The notes under the pieces are model-generated. The model made no database searches. It was not told the DNA's origin and saw nothing but the letters and a program-made list of their open reading frames with translations. Shown here piece by piece: positions 42,800 to 51,505 of a stretch of 64,000 bases of DNA. The position numbers were made by a program, and so were the translations under genes. Each line of letters starts with the position of its first letter. The first letter of the stretch is position 1. The DNA comes from Nocardia brasiliensis ATCC 700358 (GTDB lineage Bacteria; Actinomycetota; Actinomycetes; Mycobacteriales; Mycobacteriaceae), in NCBI RefSeq assembly GCF_000250675.2, contig NC_018681.1:7006001-7070000 (forward strand), given 5' to 3'.

Positions 42800-44258
42800 G
42801 GAATCGAACGTTGTACGAGATCCTCGCCGTTGGTGGATTCTGGGGGTCCTCTGTCTGTCCTTGCTGGTGCTGATGCTCGACGGCACCGTGCTCAATCTCG
42901 CTATCCCGTCCCTGATCCGGGAACTGAACGCCACGCCGTCGGACATCCAGTGGATCCTGGACGCCTACGTCCTGGTCTTCGCGGGACTACTGCTGACCGC
43001 GGGCAGCCTGTCCGACCGGTTCGGCCGTCGCCGGATGCTGATCCTCGGCCTGGCCGTGTTCGGTGTGGCCTCGCTGGCCGCCGTGCTCGCGACCGAACCG
43101 TGGCAGGTGGTCGGCGCGCGCGTGGCGATGGGCGTCGGCGGCTCGCTGCTGATGCCGTCCACGCTGTCCATCTTGATGACCACGTTCGCCGAGGACGAAC
43201 GACGCAAGGCGATGGCGGCCTGGTCGACGGTGTCGATGGTCGGCATCGTGGCCGGACCCACCCTGGGCGGCTTTCTGCTGCAGCACTATTGGTGGGGCTC
43301 GGTGTTCCTGCTCAACATCCCGGTCGCGATCCTCGCGATCGTCGCCGCGGTGGTGCTGATGCCCGAAACCACCGGTGAGCAGCGGCCGGTCGACCTCATC
43401 GGCGTGCTGCTGTCCATCGTCGCGCTCGTCTCGACCGTCTACGTGATCATCGAGCGGGAGTGGAACATCGGGATGATCGCGCTCGCCGCACTCGCCGCGG
43501 TCGGATTCGTGGTGTGGGAGAGCCGATCCGAACATCCGATGCTGCCGCTGGCGGTATTCCGCAACCGCGACTTCACCGGCACCTGCCTGACCCTGCTGCT
43601 GATGGTGTTCGGGATGGGCGCGGTCATGCTGATGCTCACCCAGTACCTGCAGTTCGTGCTCGGGTACGGACCGATGAAAGCCGGTCTGGCCCTCCTGCCC
43701 TACGCGGTGGCGGCCGCCGTGTGCAACGGACTCGGCGCCACCTTGGGCAAGACGCTCAGCAACAAGACGCTGATCGTCTCCGGCCTGCTGGTGATGAGCG
43801 GCGCCTTCGCGATCCTCGCGGTCGGCGAGGGCTACCTGTGGGTGCTGGTCAGCATGCTGGTCATGGGTATCGGCGGCGGCCTGGCCGGGCCGGCCGCGTA
43901 CGCGGCGATCATGAGCGCCATCCCGCTCGAACACGCGGGCGTCGGCTCGGCGATGAACGACACGCTGCAGCAGGTCGGCATGGCGATCAGCATCGCGATG
44001 CTGGGTAGCGTGCTGGCGGGCGTGTTCACCGAGCACATGCCCGCGGACGCACCCGAGGCGGCTCGCGAATCCATCGGCGCCGCTTTCCAACTCGGCTTCG
44101 CCGAACCCGCGAAGGAGGCGTTCACCGCGGCGATGTCCACCGGCTCCTGGATCAGCGCGGGCTTCAGCCTCGCGGCCGCGCTGCTCGGCCTGACGCTGCT
44201 GCGGACGCCACGGAAACCGGCCGAACAGCCGCAAACGGATCCGGTCGACGTCGGATAG
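42792..44258 (+). CDS. DHA2-type MFS multidrug exporter (14 TM)
   Basis: A protein of 488 residues with about fourteen hydrophobic segments. MFS motif A is seen in GSLSDRFGRRRMLILG, motif C in GIVAGPTLGGFL, and the DHA2 pattern LDGTVLNLAIPSLI at the N-terminus. EmrB/QacA-type proteins export drugs with proton exchange. GTG 42792 or the GTG six bases later may be the start. It is divergent from a TetR regulator that probably controls it. Confidence 0.9.
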   Translation: MRVESNVVRDPRRWWILGVLCLSLLVLMLDGTVLNLAIPSLIRELNATPSDIQWILDAYVLVFAGLLLTAGSLSDRFGRRRMLILGLAVFGVASLAAVLATEPWQVVGARVAMGVGGSLLMPSTLSILMTTFAEDERRKAMAAWSTVSMVGIVAGPTLGGFLLQHYWWGSVFLLNIPVAILAIVAAVVLMPETTGEQRPVDLIGVLLSIVALVSTVYVIIEREWNIGMIALAALAAVGFVVWESRSEHPMLPLAVFRNRDFTGTCLTLLLMVFGMGAVMLMLTQYLQFVLGYGPMKAGLALLPYAVAAAVCNGLGATLGKTLSNKTLIVSGLLVMSGAFAILAVGEGYLWVLVSMLVMGIGGGLAGPAAYAAIMSAIPLEHAGVGSAMNDTLQQVGMAISIAMLGSVLAGVFTEHMPADAPEAARESIGAAFQLGFAEPAKEAFTAAMSTGSWISAGFSLAAALLGLTLLRTPRKPAEQPQTDPVDVG

Positions 44259-44264
44259 TCAACC

Positions 44265-44294
44265 GCCCGGACCCACCCCGAGGTGGGTCCGGGC
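44265..44294. terminator. Bidirectional hairpin terminator
   Basis: GCCCGGACCCACC and GGTGGGTCCGGGC form a perfect 13-pair stem with a four-base loop, between the exporter stop and the convergent peptidase stop. Confidence 0.8.
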
Positions 44295-44304
44295 GCGAGT
44301 CGTC

Positions 44305-45846
44305 TCACCAGTCGTACTGCCACCAGTCCCAGGTCCAGCCGTCGTCCGGCCAGTCGTCACCCGGCGATTCCGGCTCCGGCCACTCGCTGTCCGGCCATTC
44401 GTCCTCGGTCTGGTTCTCCTCGCCGTCGGTGCCGGTCCCCGGCGTGGGGCGATTCGGCGGCGCGGGCTCGCCGCAGTCGGGGGCGACCGGGCCGTTGCTG
44501 CCGGTGTAGAGGAAGCCATCGCTGATCCACTTGCCGGTGTCGAGCTTGTTCCACAGATCGGTGGGGCCCCACTTGCCGTCGAGCCGGTCACCGCGGGCGG
44601 TGCAGACGATCGTCACGGAATCCCCGTCACGGACCGTGCCGACGATCGCGTTCCGAGTACCAGGACCCGAGCGCAAGTTGACCTTTCGATGCCGGTCCGG
44701 ATATGGGCGCACGATGCCGTTGGCCAGTGTGGGATCGGGTTCGGGCGTCGGGGGTTTGGGAGTCGTGGGCGGTTTGGGAGTCGTGGGCGGTTTGGGAGTC
44801 GTGGGCGGCTTGGGAGTCGGTGGCGCCGGTGTGGGTTTCGGGGTGGTCGGCGGTTTCGATGTCGGCGGTGTGGGCGTCACGGTCGGCGGGGCCGGATTCG
44901 CATCGTCTCCGCCGCCGTAATTCATCAACCGGCCGCCGGCCCGGACCTGTTTGCCCTCGCGCTCGGCGAAGCCGCCGTAGGCTTCCGGGCCTTCCCGGAA
45001 AGTCCAGCCGCCCATGGTCGTACCGTTCAAACTGATCGGCTCGTTGCCTCGGTAGAGCGACATGTGCACGTGCGGACCGCTGGCGAAACCACCACATGGC
45101 AACTGGGTTCCGATATGCCCCAGATACGTCCCCGCCGCGATCTCGGATCCGTTCGCGGCGTCGATCACATTGGTCATGTGGTAGTAGGTGGTGCTGAGGC
45201 CGTTGTTGTGCACGATTTTCACCTCGGCACTGCCATTGCGGACGCACGTCTTGTAGACCCGGCCGGACGCGGGAGCCACCACTCGGCCGTCGCCGCCGTT
45301 GAAATCCAAAGAATTGTAGGGGCGACTCGAACCGGAGATGCCGTGCGGACCGCCACCCATGTACCACGCTTGCCCCTGCGGCCAAGGTAGGGAAAGCGCC
45401 GTATTCGCCGAACGCGGTTGCGGCGCGGTCAAAGCCGCCTTCTCACCGTGACTCACCACCGATTCCGGTGCCGCACTCACCAGATGGCCGAACTCCGGCG
45501 TTCCTTCCAGCGCGACGGTCCAATCGTCGTCATCGTCGAGTTTCGCGACATATAACGTCGATTTCGGTGCGTCTTCGCTGTCGCCGTCCTGCGGGACGGT
45601 CGCCGCGCCGAACACCCATTCGCCGTCGCTGCGCATGCGATCGATCACCGGATCTTTCTCGGTGGCCTCCGGGATCTGTTCCCGCACAAGGGTATCGCTG
45701 ATCGCGTCGTCCAGGCCGTCGGGGGTGGGCTCGGCGCCGACCGGCCCGGCAGCCACCGCTAACGCGATGATGGTGATGCTGACCAATATCGTGATGGCAC
45801 TCGAAATTATCCAGCCGCTGGATCGGCGTGGATCGGTCGATCTCAA
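44305..45846 (-). CDS. LasA-type (M23) exported peptidase with SH3-like and acidic Trp-rich tail
   Basis: A protein of 513 residues. A signal peptide or anchor (ITILVSITIIALAVAAGPVG) precedes a LasA/beta-lytic-type M23 domain: GPHGISGSSRPYNSLDF has the His and Asp ligands 13 residues apart, as in LasA, and GPHVHMSL is the HxH. A linker of repeated PKPPTT units follows, then an SH3b-like domain (KVNLRSGPGTRNAIVGTVRD), and an acidic tail with seven tryptophans ending WTWDWWQYDW. It probably cleaves peptidoglycan cross-bridges or proteins. The start is TTG 45846, with AGGAAG upstream. Confidence 0.8.
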   Translation of the reverse strand: MRSTDPRRSSGWIISSAITILVSITIIALAVAAGPVGAEPTPDGLDDAISDTLVREQIPEATEKDPVIDRMRSDGEWVFGAATVPQDGDSEDAPKSTLYVAKLDDDDDWTVALEGTPEFGHLVSAAPESVVSHGEKAALTAPQPRSANTALSLPWPQGQAWYMGGGPHGISGSSRPYNSLDFNGGDGRVVAPASGRVYKTCVRNGSAEVKIVHNNGLSTTYYHMTNVIDAANGSEIAAGTYLGHIGTQLPCGGFASGPHVHMSLYRGNEPISLNGTTMGGWTFREGPEAYGGFAEREGKQVRAGGRLMNYGGGDDANPAPPTVTPTPPTSKPPTTPKPTPAPPTPKPPTTPKPPTTPKPPTTPKPPTPEPDPTLANGIVRPYPDRHRKVNLRSGPGTRNAIVGTVRDGDSVTIVCTARGDRLDGKWGPTDLWNKLDTGKWISDGFLYTGSNGPVAPDCGEPAPPNRPTPGTGTDGEENQTEDEWPDSEWPEPESPGDDWPDDGWTWDWWQYDW

Positions 45847-45883
45847 GATAAGACAACTTCCTACGTCGGTCGGTGATTATCGC

Positions 45884-45902
45884 CGCGCAATAATGTTGCG
45901 CG
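45884..45902. promoter_or_regulatory. Inverted repeat before the LasA-type peptidase gene
   Basis: CGCGCAA and TTGCGCG, separated by five bases, lie 37 bases upstream of the TTG start. It could be an operator or a leader hairpin. Confidence 0.35.
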
Positions 45903-46042
45903 AGTTCCCATTTCCCGAGAGCGAGCGTAGGGCGGCGGACCGCATAAGCCCAGCAAAGCTGGTGCTTCTATAGGAAGGATTAAGTCTGTCTAATCACGAT
46001 TGAATCACGTTCGGCGAATGCCGGACCTGGACCGTTGCCGAG

Positions 46043-46966
46043 TCAGGCGCGGGGGTGTGCTTGGTCGTGCACCTTTTTGAGGCGCTCGATCGAGACGTGC
46101 GTGTAGAGCTGCGTGGTGGCCATGCTGGCGTGACCGAGGAGTTCCTGGACCACGCGCAGGTCGGCGCCGCCCTCCAGCAGGTGGGTGGCGGCGGTGTGCC
46201 GCAGACCGTGCGGACCCATGTCGGGCGCGCCGGGGATGGACGAAACCACCTCGTGCACAACGGTTCTTGCCTGTCGCTGATCCAGTCGCTTACCCCGGCG
46301 GCCGAGCAGGAGCGCGCGGCCGGACTCCGTGGTCGCGAACGCGGGGCGACCATGCCGGAGCCAGGCGCCGATCGCCTCGTCCGCCGGAACACCGAACGGC
46401 ACCGACCGCTCCTTGTTGCCTTTGCCGAGCACGCGCACCACACGGCGTTCCCGATCCACGTCCTCGATGTCCAGGCCGCACAGCTCGCTCACTCGAATTC
46501 CGGTGGAGTACAGGAGTTCTACGATCAACCGGTCGCGTAGCGCCATCGGATCGTGCTGGGCGGCACCCGATTCCGCCGCGTCCATGGCACCCACGGCCTG
46601 CTGACGACCGAGTACCGCAGGCAGCACTCGATGTGCCTTGGGCGAGCCGAGGCGCAGGCCCGGGTCGACGGTCAGGCGGCCGGTCTGGGTGAGCCATGCG
46701 GTGAACGTCCGGGCCGATGAGGCGCGCCGGGCCATCGTCGTGCGAGCCACCCCCGCCGCGGATTGCTGCGCGAGCCAGGAGCGCAAGAGCAGCAGATCCA
46801 GTTCCCGCACCGCGGAATCCGCGGATCGGGCGTACAGGTGGCCCAGCAGTGCGCGCGCATCACCGAGGTAGGCACGCACGGTATGCGCCGAACGATTCCG
46901 CCCGAGACGCAGATGCCTGCCGTACTCCGTCAGCAGTGCTTCCAGGTCTTCAGGTAGTTCGTCCAT
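46043..46966 (-). CDS. xerC: Tyrosine recombinase XerC
   Basis: A recombinase of 307 residues that resolves chromosome dimers at dif with XerD. The catalytic set is visible: STGIRVSELCGL (Arg), GKGNKERSVP (Lys), HGLRHTAATHLLEGGADL (His-x-x-Arg), LLGHASMATTQLYTHV (His and Tyr). The N-terminal SAM-like domain binds the core site. ATG 46966 is the chosen start, with a GTG one codon earlier possible. Position next to dprA agrees with Rv2894c, except that a toxin-antitoxin pair lies between. Confidence 0.93.
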   Translation of the reverse strand: MDELPEDLEALLTEYGRHLRLGRNRSAHTVRAYLGDARALLGHLYARSADSAVRELDLLLLRSWLAQQSAAGVARTTMARRASSARTFTAWLTQTGRLTVDPGLRLGSPKAHRVLPAVLGRQQAVGAMDAAESGAAQHDPMALRDRLIVELLYSTGIRVSELCGLDIEDVDRERRVVRVLGKGNKERSVPFGVPADEAIGAWLRHGRPAFATTESGRALLLGRRGKRLDQRQARTVVHEVVSSIPGAPDMGPHGLRHTAATHLLEGGADLRVVQELLGHASMATTQLYTHVSIERLKKVHDQAHPRA

Positions 46967-47042
46967 CACACAACCGTCCCCACCGCCCTCCCGATTGGCA
47001 AGCCACCGCGCCGGTTCGGACCATGACACAGCGCCGCGGCCG

Positions 47043-47477
47043 TCACAGGTCCTCCGGCAGGATGCGGAAGCCCTCGGAGCCCGTCAGCGGGCGGATCGCC
47101 CGGAAATCCCGATGATCGAGGGTCAGGATCACATCGGTCTCGAATTCGGCGGCCAGCACCACGTTCACCGCGTCGGTGAGATCGAGCCGTAGGTCGGCGT
47201 ATTTGTTTTGCACCGCACGCGCTTTACGCAGGTAGTCACTGGGCAAGGCGGGCACGGCAACCCGGCCCGCCGGCTCGTGTTCGAGCAGCCAGTCGTTGAT
47301 CACACCAGCCGTCGACCAGTCGAAGTCTCGTTTCGCGAGGTGCTCCAGCTCGAGAAAAACCAGCGGGCAGACCACCACCAGCGCGGCAGCGGCCAACGCG
47401 GACCGCGCCCGGTCGTGCTCGGGTGCGCTGGCATCGAAGGCGGCAAAGAGCCCCGACGTATCCGCGACGACGATCAC
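47043..47477 (-). CDS. PIN-domain (VapC-like) toxin
   Basis: A protein of 144 residues. The four acidic positions of PIN ribonucleases are present: VVADTSGLF, LELEHLAKRD, DLTDAVNVVLA and LTLDHRDF. VapC toxins cut tRNA or rRNA. The GTG start overlaps the antitoxin stop by four bases. It is inserted between xerC and dprA, which adjoin in M. tuberculosis apart from one gene. Confidence 0.85.
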   Translation of the reverse strand: MIVVADTSGLFAAFDASAPEHDRARSALAAAALVVVCPLVFLELEHLAKRDFDWSTAGVINDWLLEHEPAGRVAVPALPSDYLRKARAVQNKYADLRLDLTDAVNVVLAAEFETDVILTLDHRDFRAIRPLTGSEGFRILPEDL

Positions 47478-47713
47478 GTATTCCGCCGGATGATCTCCTC
47501 GTGCACTATTTGTTTGAGTTCGTCGTGCGTCCATTCGCGGCCGGAACGGAACGTCGGGATGTCCCAGTCCTCGCTCCACCGTTTCGTACGCAGTGCGGCG
47601 ATGTGGAACGCCTCGCGGAAAATCTCCGATTCCGGGCGGCCCTCCCGCGCGGCAGCGGCTTTGATCAGGGCCAGGTCCTCCTCGTCGACCATGACCGTCG
47701 TCTTTTTCAACAT
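47474..47713 (-). CDS. Ribbon-helix-helix antitoxin
   Basis: A protein of 79 residues. The N-terminal KKTTVMVDEEDLALIKAAAA and RPESEIFREAFH are typical of ribbon-helix-helix (CopG/VapB-type) DNA-binding domains. The C-terminal part is acidic and helical and probably wraps the toxin. ATG 47713 is preferred because an operator-like palindrome lies just upstream of it. Confidence 0.8.
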   Translation of the reverse strand: MLKKTTVMVDEEDLALIKAAAAREGRPESEIFREAFHIAALRTKRWSEDWDIPTFRSGREWTHDELKQIVHEEIIRRNT

Positions 47714-47719
47714 GGTGGT

Positions 47720-47737
47720 TATGGTACCAGTGCCATA
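47720..47737. promoter_or_regulatory. Candidate operator of the PIN/RHH module
   Basis: TATGG and CCATA flank eight bases (47720-47737), seven bases upstream of the antitoxin start. RHH antitoxins bind such short palindromes in their own promoter. Confidence 0.45.
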
Positions 47738-47778
47738 CATTGTGACCTGCCTCTTTTATCGGGGTTGTGTACATGCGG

Positions 47779-48981
47779 TCAGGCTTTCTCGGTAGTTGAG
47801 CGATCGATCGGCGTGCGGAACCAACCGCCCGCGCCGGTTCCGACCGATCCGGCGAGTTCCAGGGCCGGTAATGCGGCTCGCACCACCGCCAACGACAGGC
47901 CCGATTCCTCGGCGAGTTCACGCGGAGTCCGGGAACCGGTCTGCGGTAGTGCGGCGAAGACGACGGCTTCGTCGCCGGACAGGTTTTCGGCGGTGGCGGC
48001 GGGTGGGTCCGTTGCACCGGATAGCGGCAGGCGCAGCGGACCCGCCTCCTCGATCACCTCGTCGGCACAGGTGACCAGTCGTGCTTCGCCGTCACGAATC
48101 ATGCGGTGACAGCCCACAGAGGCGGCCGAGGTGACCGGGCCCGGCAGCGCCAACGCCGGACGACCCAGGCGCCGCGCCCATTTCACCGTGTTGCGGGCAC
48201 CGCTGCGCGCACCCGCCTCCATCACCAGGACGCCGTCCGCCAAGGCGGCGATCAAACGGTTCCTGGACAGGAACTGATGTTTCAGCGCCGCGGTCCCCGG
48301 TGCGTATTCACTGACCACTACACCGGTTTCGGCGATCTCCGCCAGCAGACGATCGTGCTGTGCGGGGTACGGACGGTCGATACCGCAGGCGAGGACCGCG
48401 ATGGTGCCGCCGCCGGCCGCCAGTGCCGCACGGTGCGCCATCCCGTCGATGCCGAAGGCCGCACCGGACACGATCGTCCACCCCTGCGCCGCGAGTTCAC
48501 CCACGATCTCCGCGGTGGCGTGGTTGCCGTACCCGGTACTGCATCGAGCGCCCACTACCGCGAGCGCACGCTCGCTCGCCTGCCGCAACGAGCGATGGCC
48601 ACGCACCCACAGCACGAGCGGCACCGCGCTGTCGCGATCACGAGCGGCCTCGAGTTGCGCGAGGCCGAGCAGCCGCCAGGACGGCCACTCCGGATCGTCG
48701 GGGGTCACGACCCGGCCGCCGATGCGCGTCATCCACTCCAGATCCCGTGCCGCCGAATCTGTGCCACGCCGCTGCTCGGTCGGCCCACGCAACGATTCCG
48801 GCAGCACGCACTCGCGCACCGCACGCGCCGCCTCCACCACCCCCACCGCCTCGATCAGTGCCGACAGCGCCGCACAGGGGCCGCCGACCACCCGCGACAA
48901 GTACACCCACGCCAGCCGCCGCTCCTCGTCCTCGGCCACCGACCCCGCCGGGTGCGCACCCGGCCCCGCTGCGCCGCTCAC
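47779..48981 (-). CDS. dprA: DNA-processing protein DprA
   Basis: A protein of 400 residues that loads RecA on single-stranded DNA in transformation and recombination. The Rossmann-like core has ALAVVGARCSTGYG, IVSGAAFGIDGMAHRAAL, VLACGIDRPYPAQH and the FLSRNRLIAALADGVLVMEA signature. A C-terminal winged helix follows (TPRELAEESGLSLAVVRAAL). Order with comM/yifB and yraN agrees with Rv2896c. Confidence 0.95.
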   Translation of the reverse strand: MSGAAGPGAHPAGSVAEDEERRLAWVYLSRVVGGPCAALSALIEAVGVVEAARAVRECVLPESLRGPTEQRRGTDSAARDLEWMTRIGGRVVTPDDPEWPSWRLLGLAQLEAARDRDSAVPLVLWVRGHRSLRQASERALAVVGARCSTGYGNHATAEIVGELAAQGWTIVSGAAFGIDGMAHRAALAAGGGTIAVLACGIDRPYPAQHDRLLAEIAETGVVVSEYAPGTAALKHQFLSRNRLIAALADGVLVMEAGARSGARNTVKWARRLGRPALALPGPVTSAASVGCHRMIRDGEARLVTCADEVIEEAGPLRLPLSGATDPPAATAENLSGDEAVVFAALPQTGSRTPRELAEESGLSLAVVRAALPALELAGSVGTGAGGWFRTPIDRSTTEKA

Positions 48982-49177
48982 CGCACACCACCCGGCGGAA
49001 AACCCAGCGCCTCACGACCCGTCGACCGTGCTGGACCGTGCCGTTCAGCGCGACCCCGCACAAGTCCGGACACTTCTGTCTGTACCGCGCAAGCACCGCC
49101 ACACCGCGGCACGATCGTGCACGCCGCCCGTTCGCTGCGTGGCGACGAAGCGGTGCTGCGCATCCAGTAGCTCGGTT

Positions 49178-50686
49178 TCACAGCGCACCTCGCTGACGGA
49201 AGTTCAGGGCGGCCAACACATCTCGGTCGGTGGGGAGGGCCGCGGCGCGAAGGTCGGCGATGGTCCAAGCCACGCGGATGGCCCTGTCGGCGCCGCGGGC
49301 AGACATTCGGCCCAGGCGCAGGGCGGTTTCGACGGGCGCGATCGCCGCGGGTGGTAGGCGGAAGCGTTGCCGCAGAATGTGGCCGGGGACTTCGGCATTC
49401 GTGAGCCAGCCGTATTCGCGCCAGCGGTGTACAGCCGCCTGGCGGGCCACTGCCACCCGCTCCCGCACCACCGCGCTGCTCTCGGACTGGTCCGTGCTGA
49501 ACGCGGCCCCGGATCGGCCGCGCATCTGTACCCAGATATCGATTCGGTCCATCAGCGGGCCCGAGAGCTTGCCGAGATAGCGACGGCGGGCCAGCGGCGC
49601 GCAGATGCAGTCGATATCGCGGGCGGGGGCGCACGGGCAGGGGTTCGCCGCCAGCACCAGTTGGAAACGCGCCGGATAGCGCGCGACGCCGTCGCGGCGC
49701 GCGATCCGAACTTCGCCCTCCTCCAACGGAGTTCGCATCGCCTCCAGCACCTTGGTACCGATCTCGGCACACTCGTCGAGAAAGAGCACGCCGCGATGCG
49801 CCCGGCTCACCGCGCCGGGACGCGCGGTGCCCGAGCCGCCGCCGATCATCGCGGTCACCGAGGTCGAATGATGTGGCGCGACGAACGGCGGCATGGTGAT
49901 CAGCGGATGGTCGCCGGACAGCATGCCCGCCATCGAATGGATGGCCGTCACCTCCAGCGACTCGGCTTCCGACAGTGGCGGCAGCAAGCCCGGAAGGCGT
50001 TGCGCAAGCATCGTTTTGCCGATGCCGGGCGGCCCGGTGAACAACAGGTGGTGACCGCCCGCGGCCGCCACCTCCAGCGCCCATCGTGCCTCGTCCTGTC
50101 CGACGACTTCGTTGAGATCGCCGCCCTGGTGTACCGGGGCGGGCAGGTCGCCGTCGGGTTCGGGCAGCGAACCTTCGCCGCGCAGCCAGGCGATCACCGT
50201 GCGCAGGCTCGCCGCGCCGAAAACCGTTATCCCGTCGACGAGTCCGGCCTCCGCCAACGCCGCTTCCGGCACCACGACCGCGGGCCAGCCGGCATTACGC
50301 GCGGCGATCACCGCGGGCAGGATGCCGCGGACCCGGCGCACCCGGCCGTCCAGCGCCAGCTCGCCGAGCAGCACCGTCTTCGCGAGCGGCTCCGACGGCA
50401 CCGCCCCGGCCGCGTCCAGCACCGAGACGGCCAGGGCCAGGTCGTAGACGCTGCCGATCTTCGGCAGGGTCGCGGGTGAGAGCGCCAGGATGACCCGGCC
50501 GTCCGGCCACTTCTCCCCCGAGTTCGCCACGGCGGACCGCACCCGGTTGCGTGACTCCTGCAGCGCGGTGTCGGGCAGCCCGACCAGATGCACCGAGGGC
50601 AGGCCCTGCCCGATATCGGCCTCGATCTCGACGAGCAGCCCGTCGACACCGGTGACCGCGACCGAGTGGGCCCGGCCGAGGGCCAT
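49178..50686 (-). CDS. ComM/YifB-type Mg-chelatase-like AAA ATPase
   Basis: A protein of 502 residues. The N-terminal domain is Lon-protease-like (AVTGVDGLLVEIEADIGQGL). The AAA core has Walker A GPPGIGKT, Walker B VLFLDECAEI and the zinc-like ANPCPCAP segment. ComM is a branch-migration helicase that helps integrate DNA. The ATG overlaps the yraN stop by one base. It lies between yraN and dprA, as in Rv2897c. Confidence 0.93.
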   Translation of the reverse strand: MALGRAHSVAVTGVDGLLVEIEADIGQGLPSVHLVGLPDTALQESRNRVRSAVANSGEKWPDGRVILALSPATLPKIGSVYDLALAVSVLDAAGAVPSEPLAKTVLLGELALDGRVRRVRGILPAVIAARNAGWPAVVVPEAALAEAGLVDGITVFGAASLRTVIAWLRGEGSLPEPDGDLPAPVHQGGDLNEVVGQDEARWALEVAAAGGHHLLFTGPPGIGKTMLAQRLPGLLPPLSEAESLEVTAIHSMAGMLSGDHPLITMPPFVAPHHSTSVTAMIGGGSGTARPGAVSRAHRGVLFLDECAEIGTKVLEAMRTPLEEGEVRIARRDGVARYPARFQLVLAANPCPCAPARDIDCICAPLARRRYLGKLSGPLMDRIDIWVQMRGRSGAAFSTDQSESSAVVRERVAVARQAAVHRWREYGWLTNAEVPGHILRQRFRLPPAAIAPVETALRLGRMSARGADRAIRVAWTIADLRAAALPTDRDVLAALNFRQRGAL

Positions 50687-51042
50687 CAGAACACCGCCTC
50701 GAGATGGTCGATCACCGGTTTGTGGCCGCGGGTCAGCAGCACCGAGACGACGTCGAAGCGGATGCGCCGCCAGGGCCCTTCCTGTTCGGCCAGCCACAAC
50801 AGCGCGAGGCGCCGGATGCGCTGCCGCTTGGCGAAGGTGACCGATTCGGCGGGTATCCCGAAGCCGAGCCCGGACCGGGTCTTCACCTCGACGAAGGCGG
50901 TGACCTCGGCGTCCTGGGCGATCAGGTCCAGTTCGCCGTAGCGGCAGCGCCAATTCCTGGCGACGATCTCCATGCCCGCCGTGCGCAGGAATTGCGCGGC
51001 CAGTTCTTCTCCGTGCGCACCGAGTGCCTGTTTATCTGTCAC
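50686..51042 (-). CDS. YraN-family (UPF0102) endonuclease-like protein
   Basis: A protein of 118 residues. RYGELDLIAQD and AFVEVKTRSGLGFG give the PD-(D/E)xK nuclease motif of the UPF0102 family. Natural function is unclear; it is nearly always beside comM and dprA, which suggests a link to DNA processing. GTG 51042 gives the family length. Confidence 0.9.
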   Translation of the reverse strand: MTDKQALGAHGEELAAQFLRTAGMEIVARNWRCRYGELDLIAQDAEVTAFVEVKTRSGLGFGIPAESVTFAKRQRIRRLALLWLAEQEGPWRRIRFDVVSVLLTRGHKPVIDHLEAVF

Positions 51043-51153
51043 CCGGTCAGCGTGCCCGGCGCCGCGCTGCGAGCCTGGGCGCTGACCTGGGGAAATACAA
51101 AGGCTGTGGAAAGCGGACGCCCTGTGCACAACTCGCCGTGCACAGGCCGCCGG

Positions 51154-51459
51154 TTACTCGGGCAGCCGCAGGTCCGGCTTCTCGAGCTCTTCGATGTTCA
51201 CGTCCTTGAACGTGATCACGCGGACGTGCTTGACGAAGCGGGCGGGACGATACATGTCCCACACCCAGGCATCGCTCATCCGCACCTCGAAATACACCTC
51301 ACCGTCGGCGTTCTGCGGGCGCAACTCGACGGAGTTGGCCAGGTAGAAGCGGCGTTCGGTCTCCACCACGTACGAGAACTGACCGACGATGTCCTTGTAC
51401 TCGCGATACAGCGAGAGTTCCATCTCGGTTTCGTACTTCTCGAGGTCCTCGGCACTCAT
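51154..51459 (-). CDS. DUF2469 protein
   Basis: A protein of 101 residues that matches the strongly conserved actinobacterial DUF2469 family (Rv2901c): MSAEDLEKYETEMELSLYRE, QFSYVVETERRFYLAN, and VRVITFKDVNIEELEKP. It lies upstream of yraN and downstream of rnhB. Function unknown. GAGGACG precedes the ATG. Confidence 0.93.
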   Translation of the reverse strand: MSAEDLEKYETEMELSLYREYKDIVGQFSYVVETERRFYLANSVELRPQNADGEVYFEVRMSDAWVWDMYRPARFVKHVRVITFKDVNIEELEKPDLRLPE

Positions 51460-51505
51460 CGGGTGGGACGTCCTCCTTCTCGCCGCGTTGCGTCAGTTGC
51501 TGACA

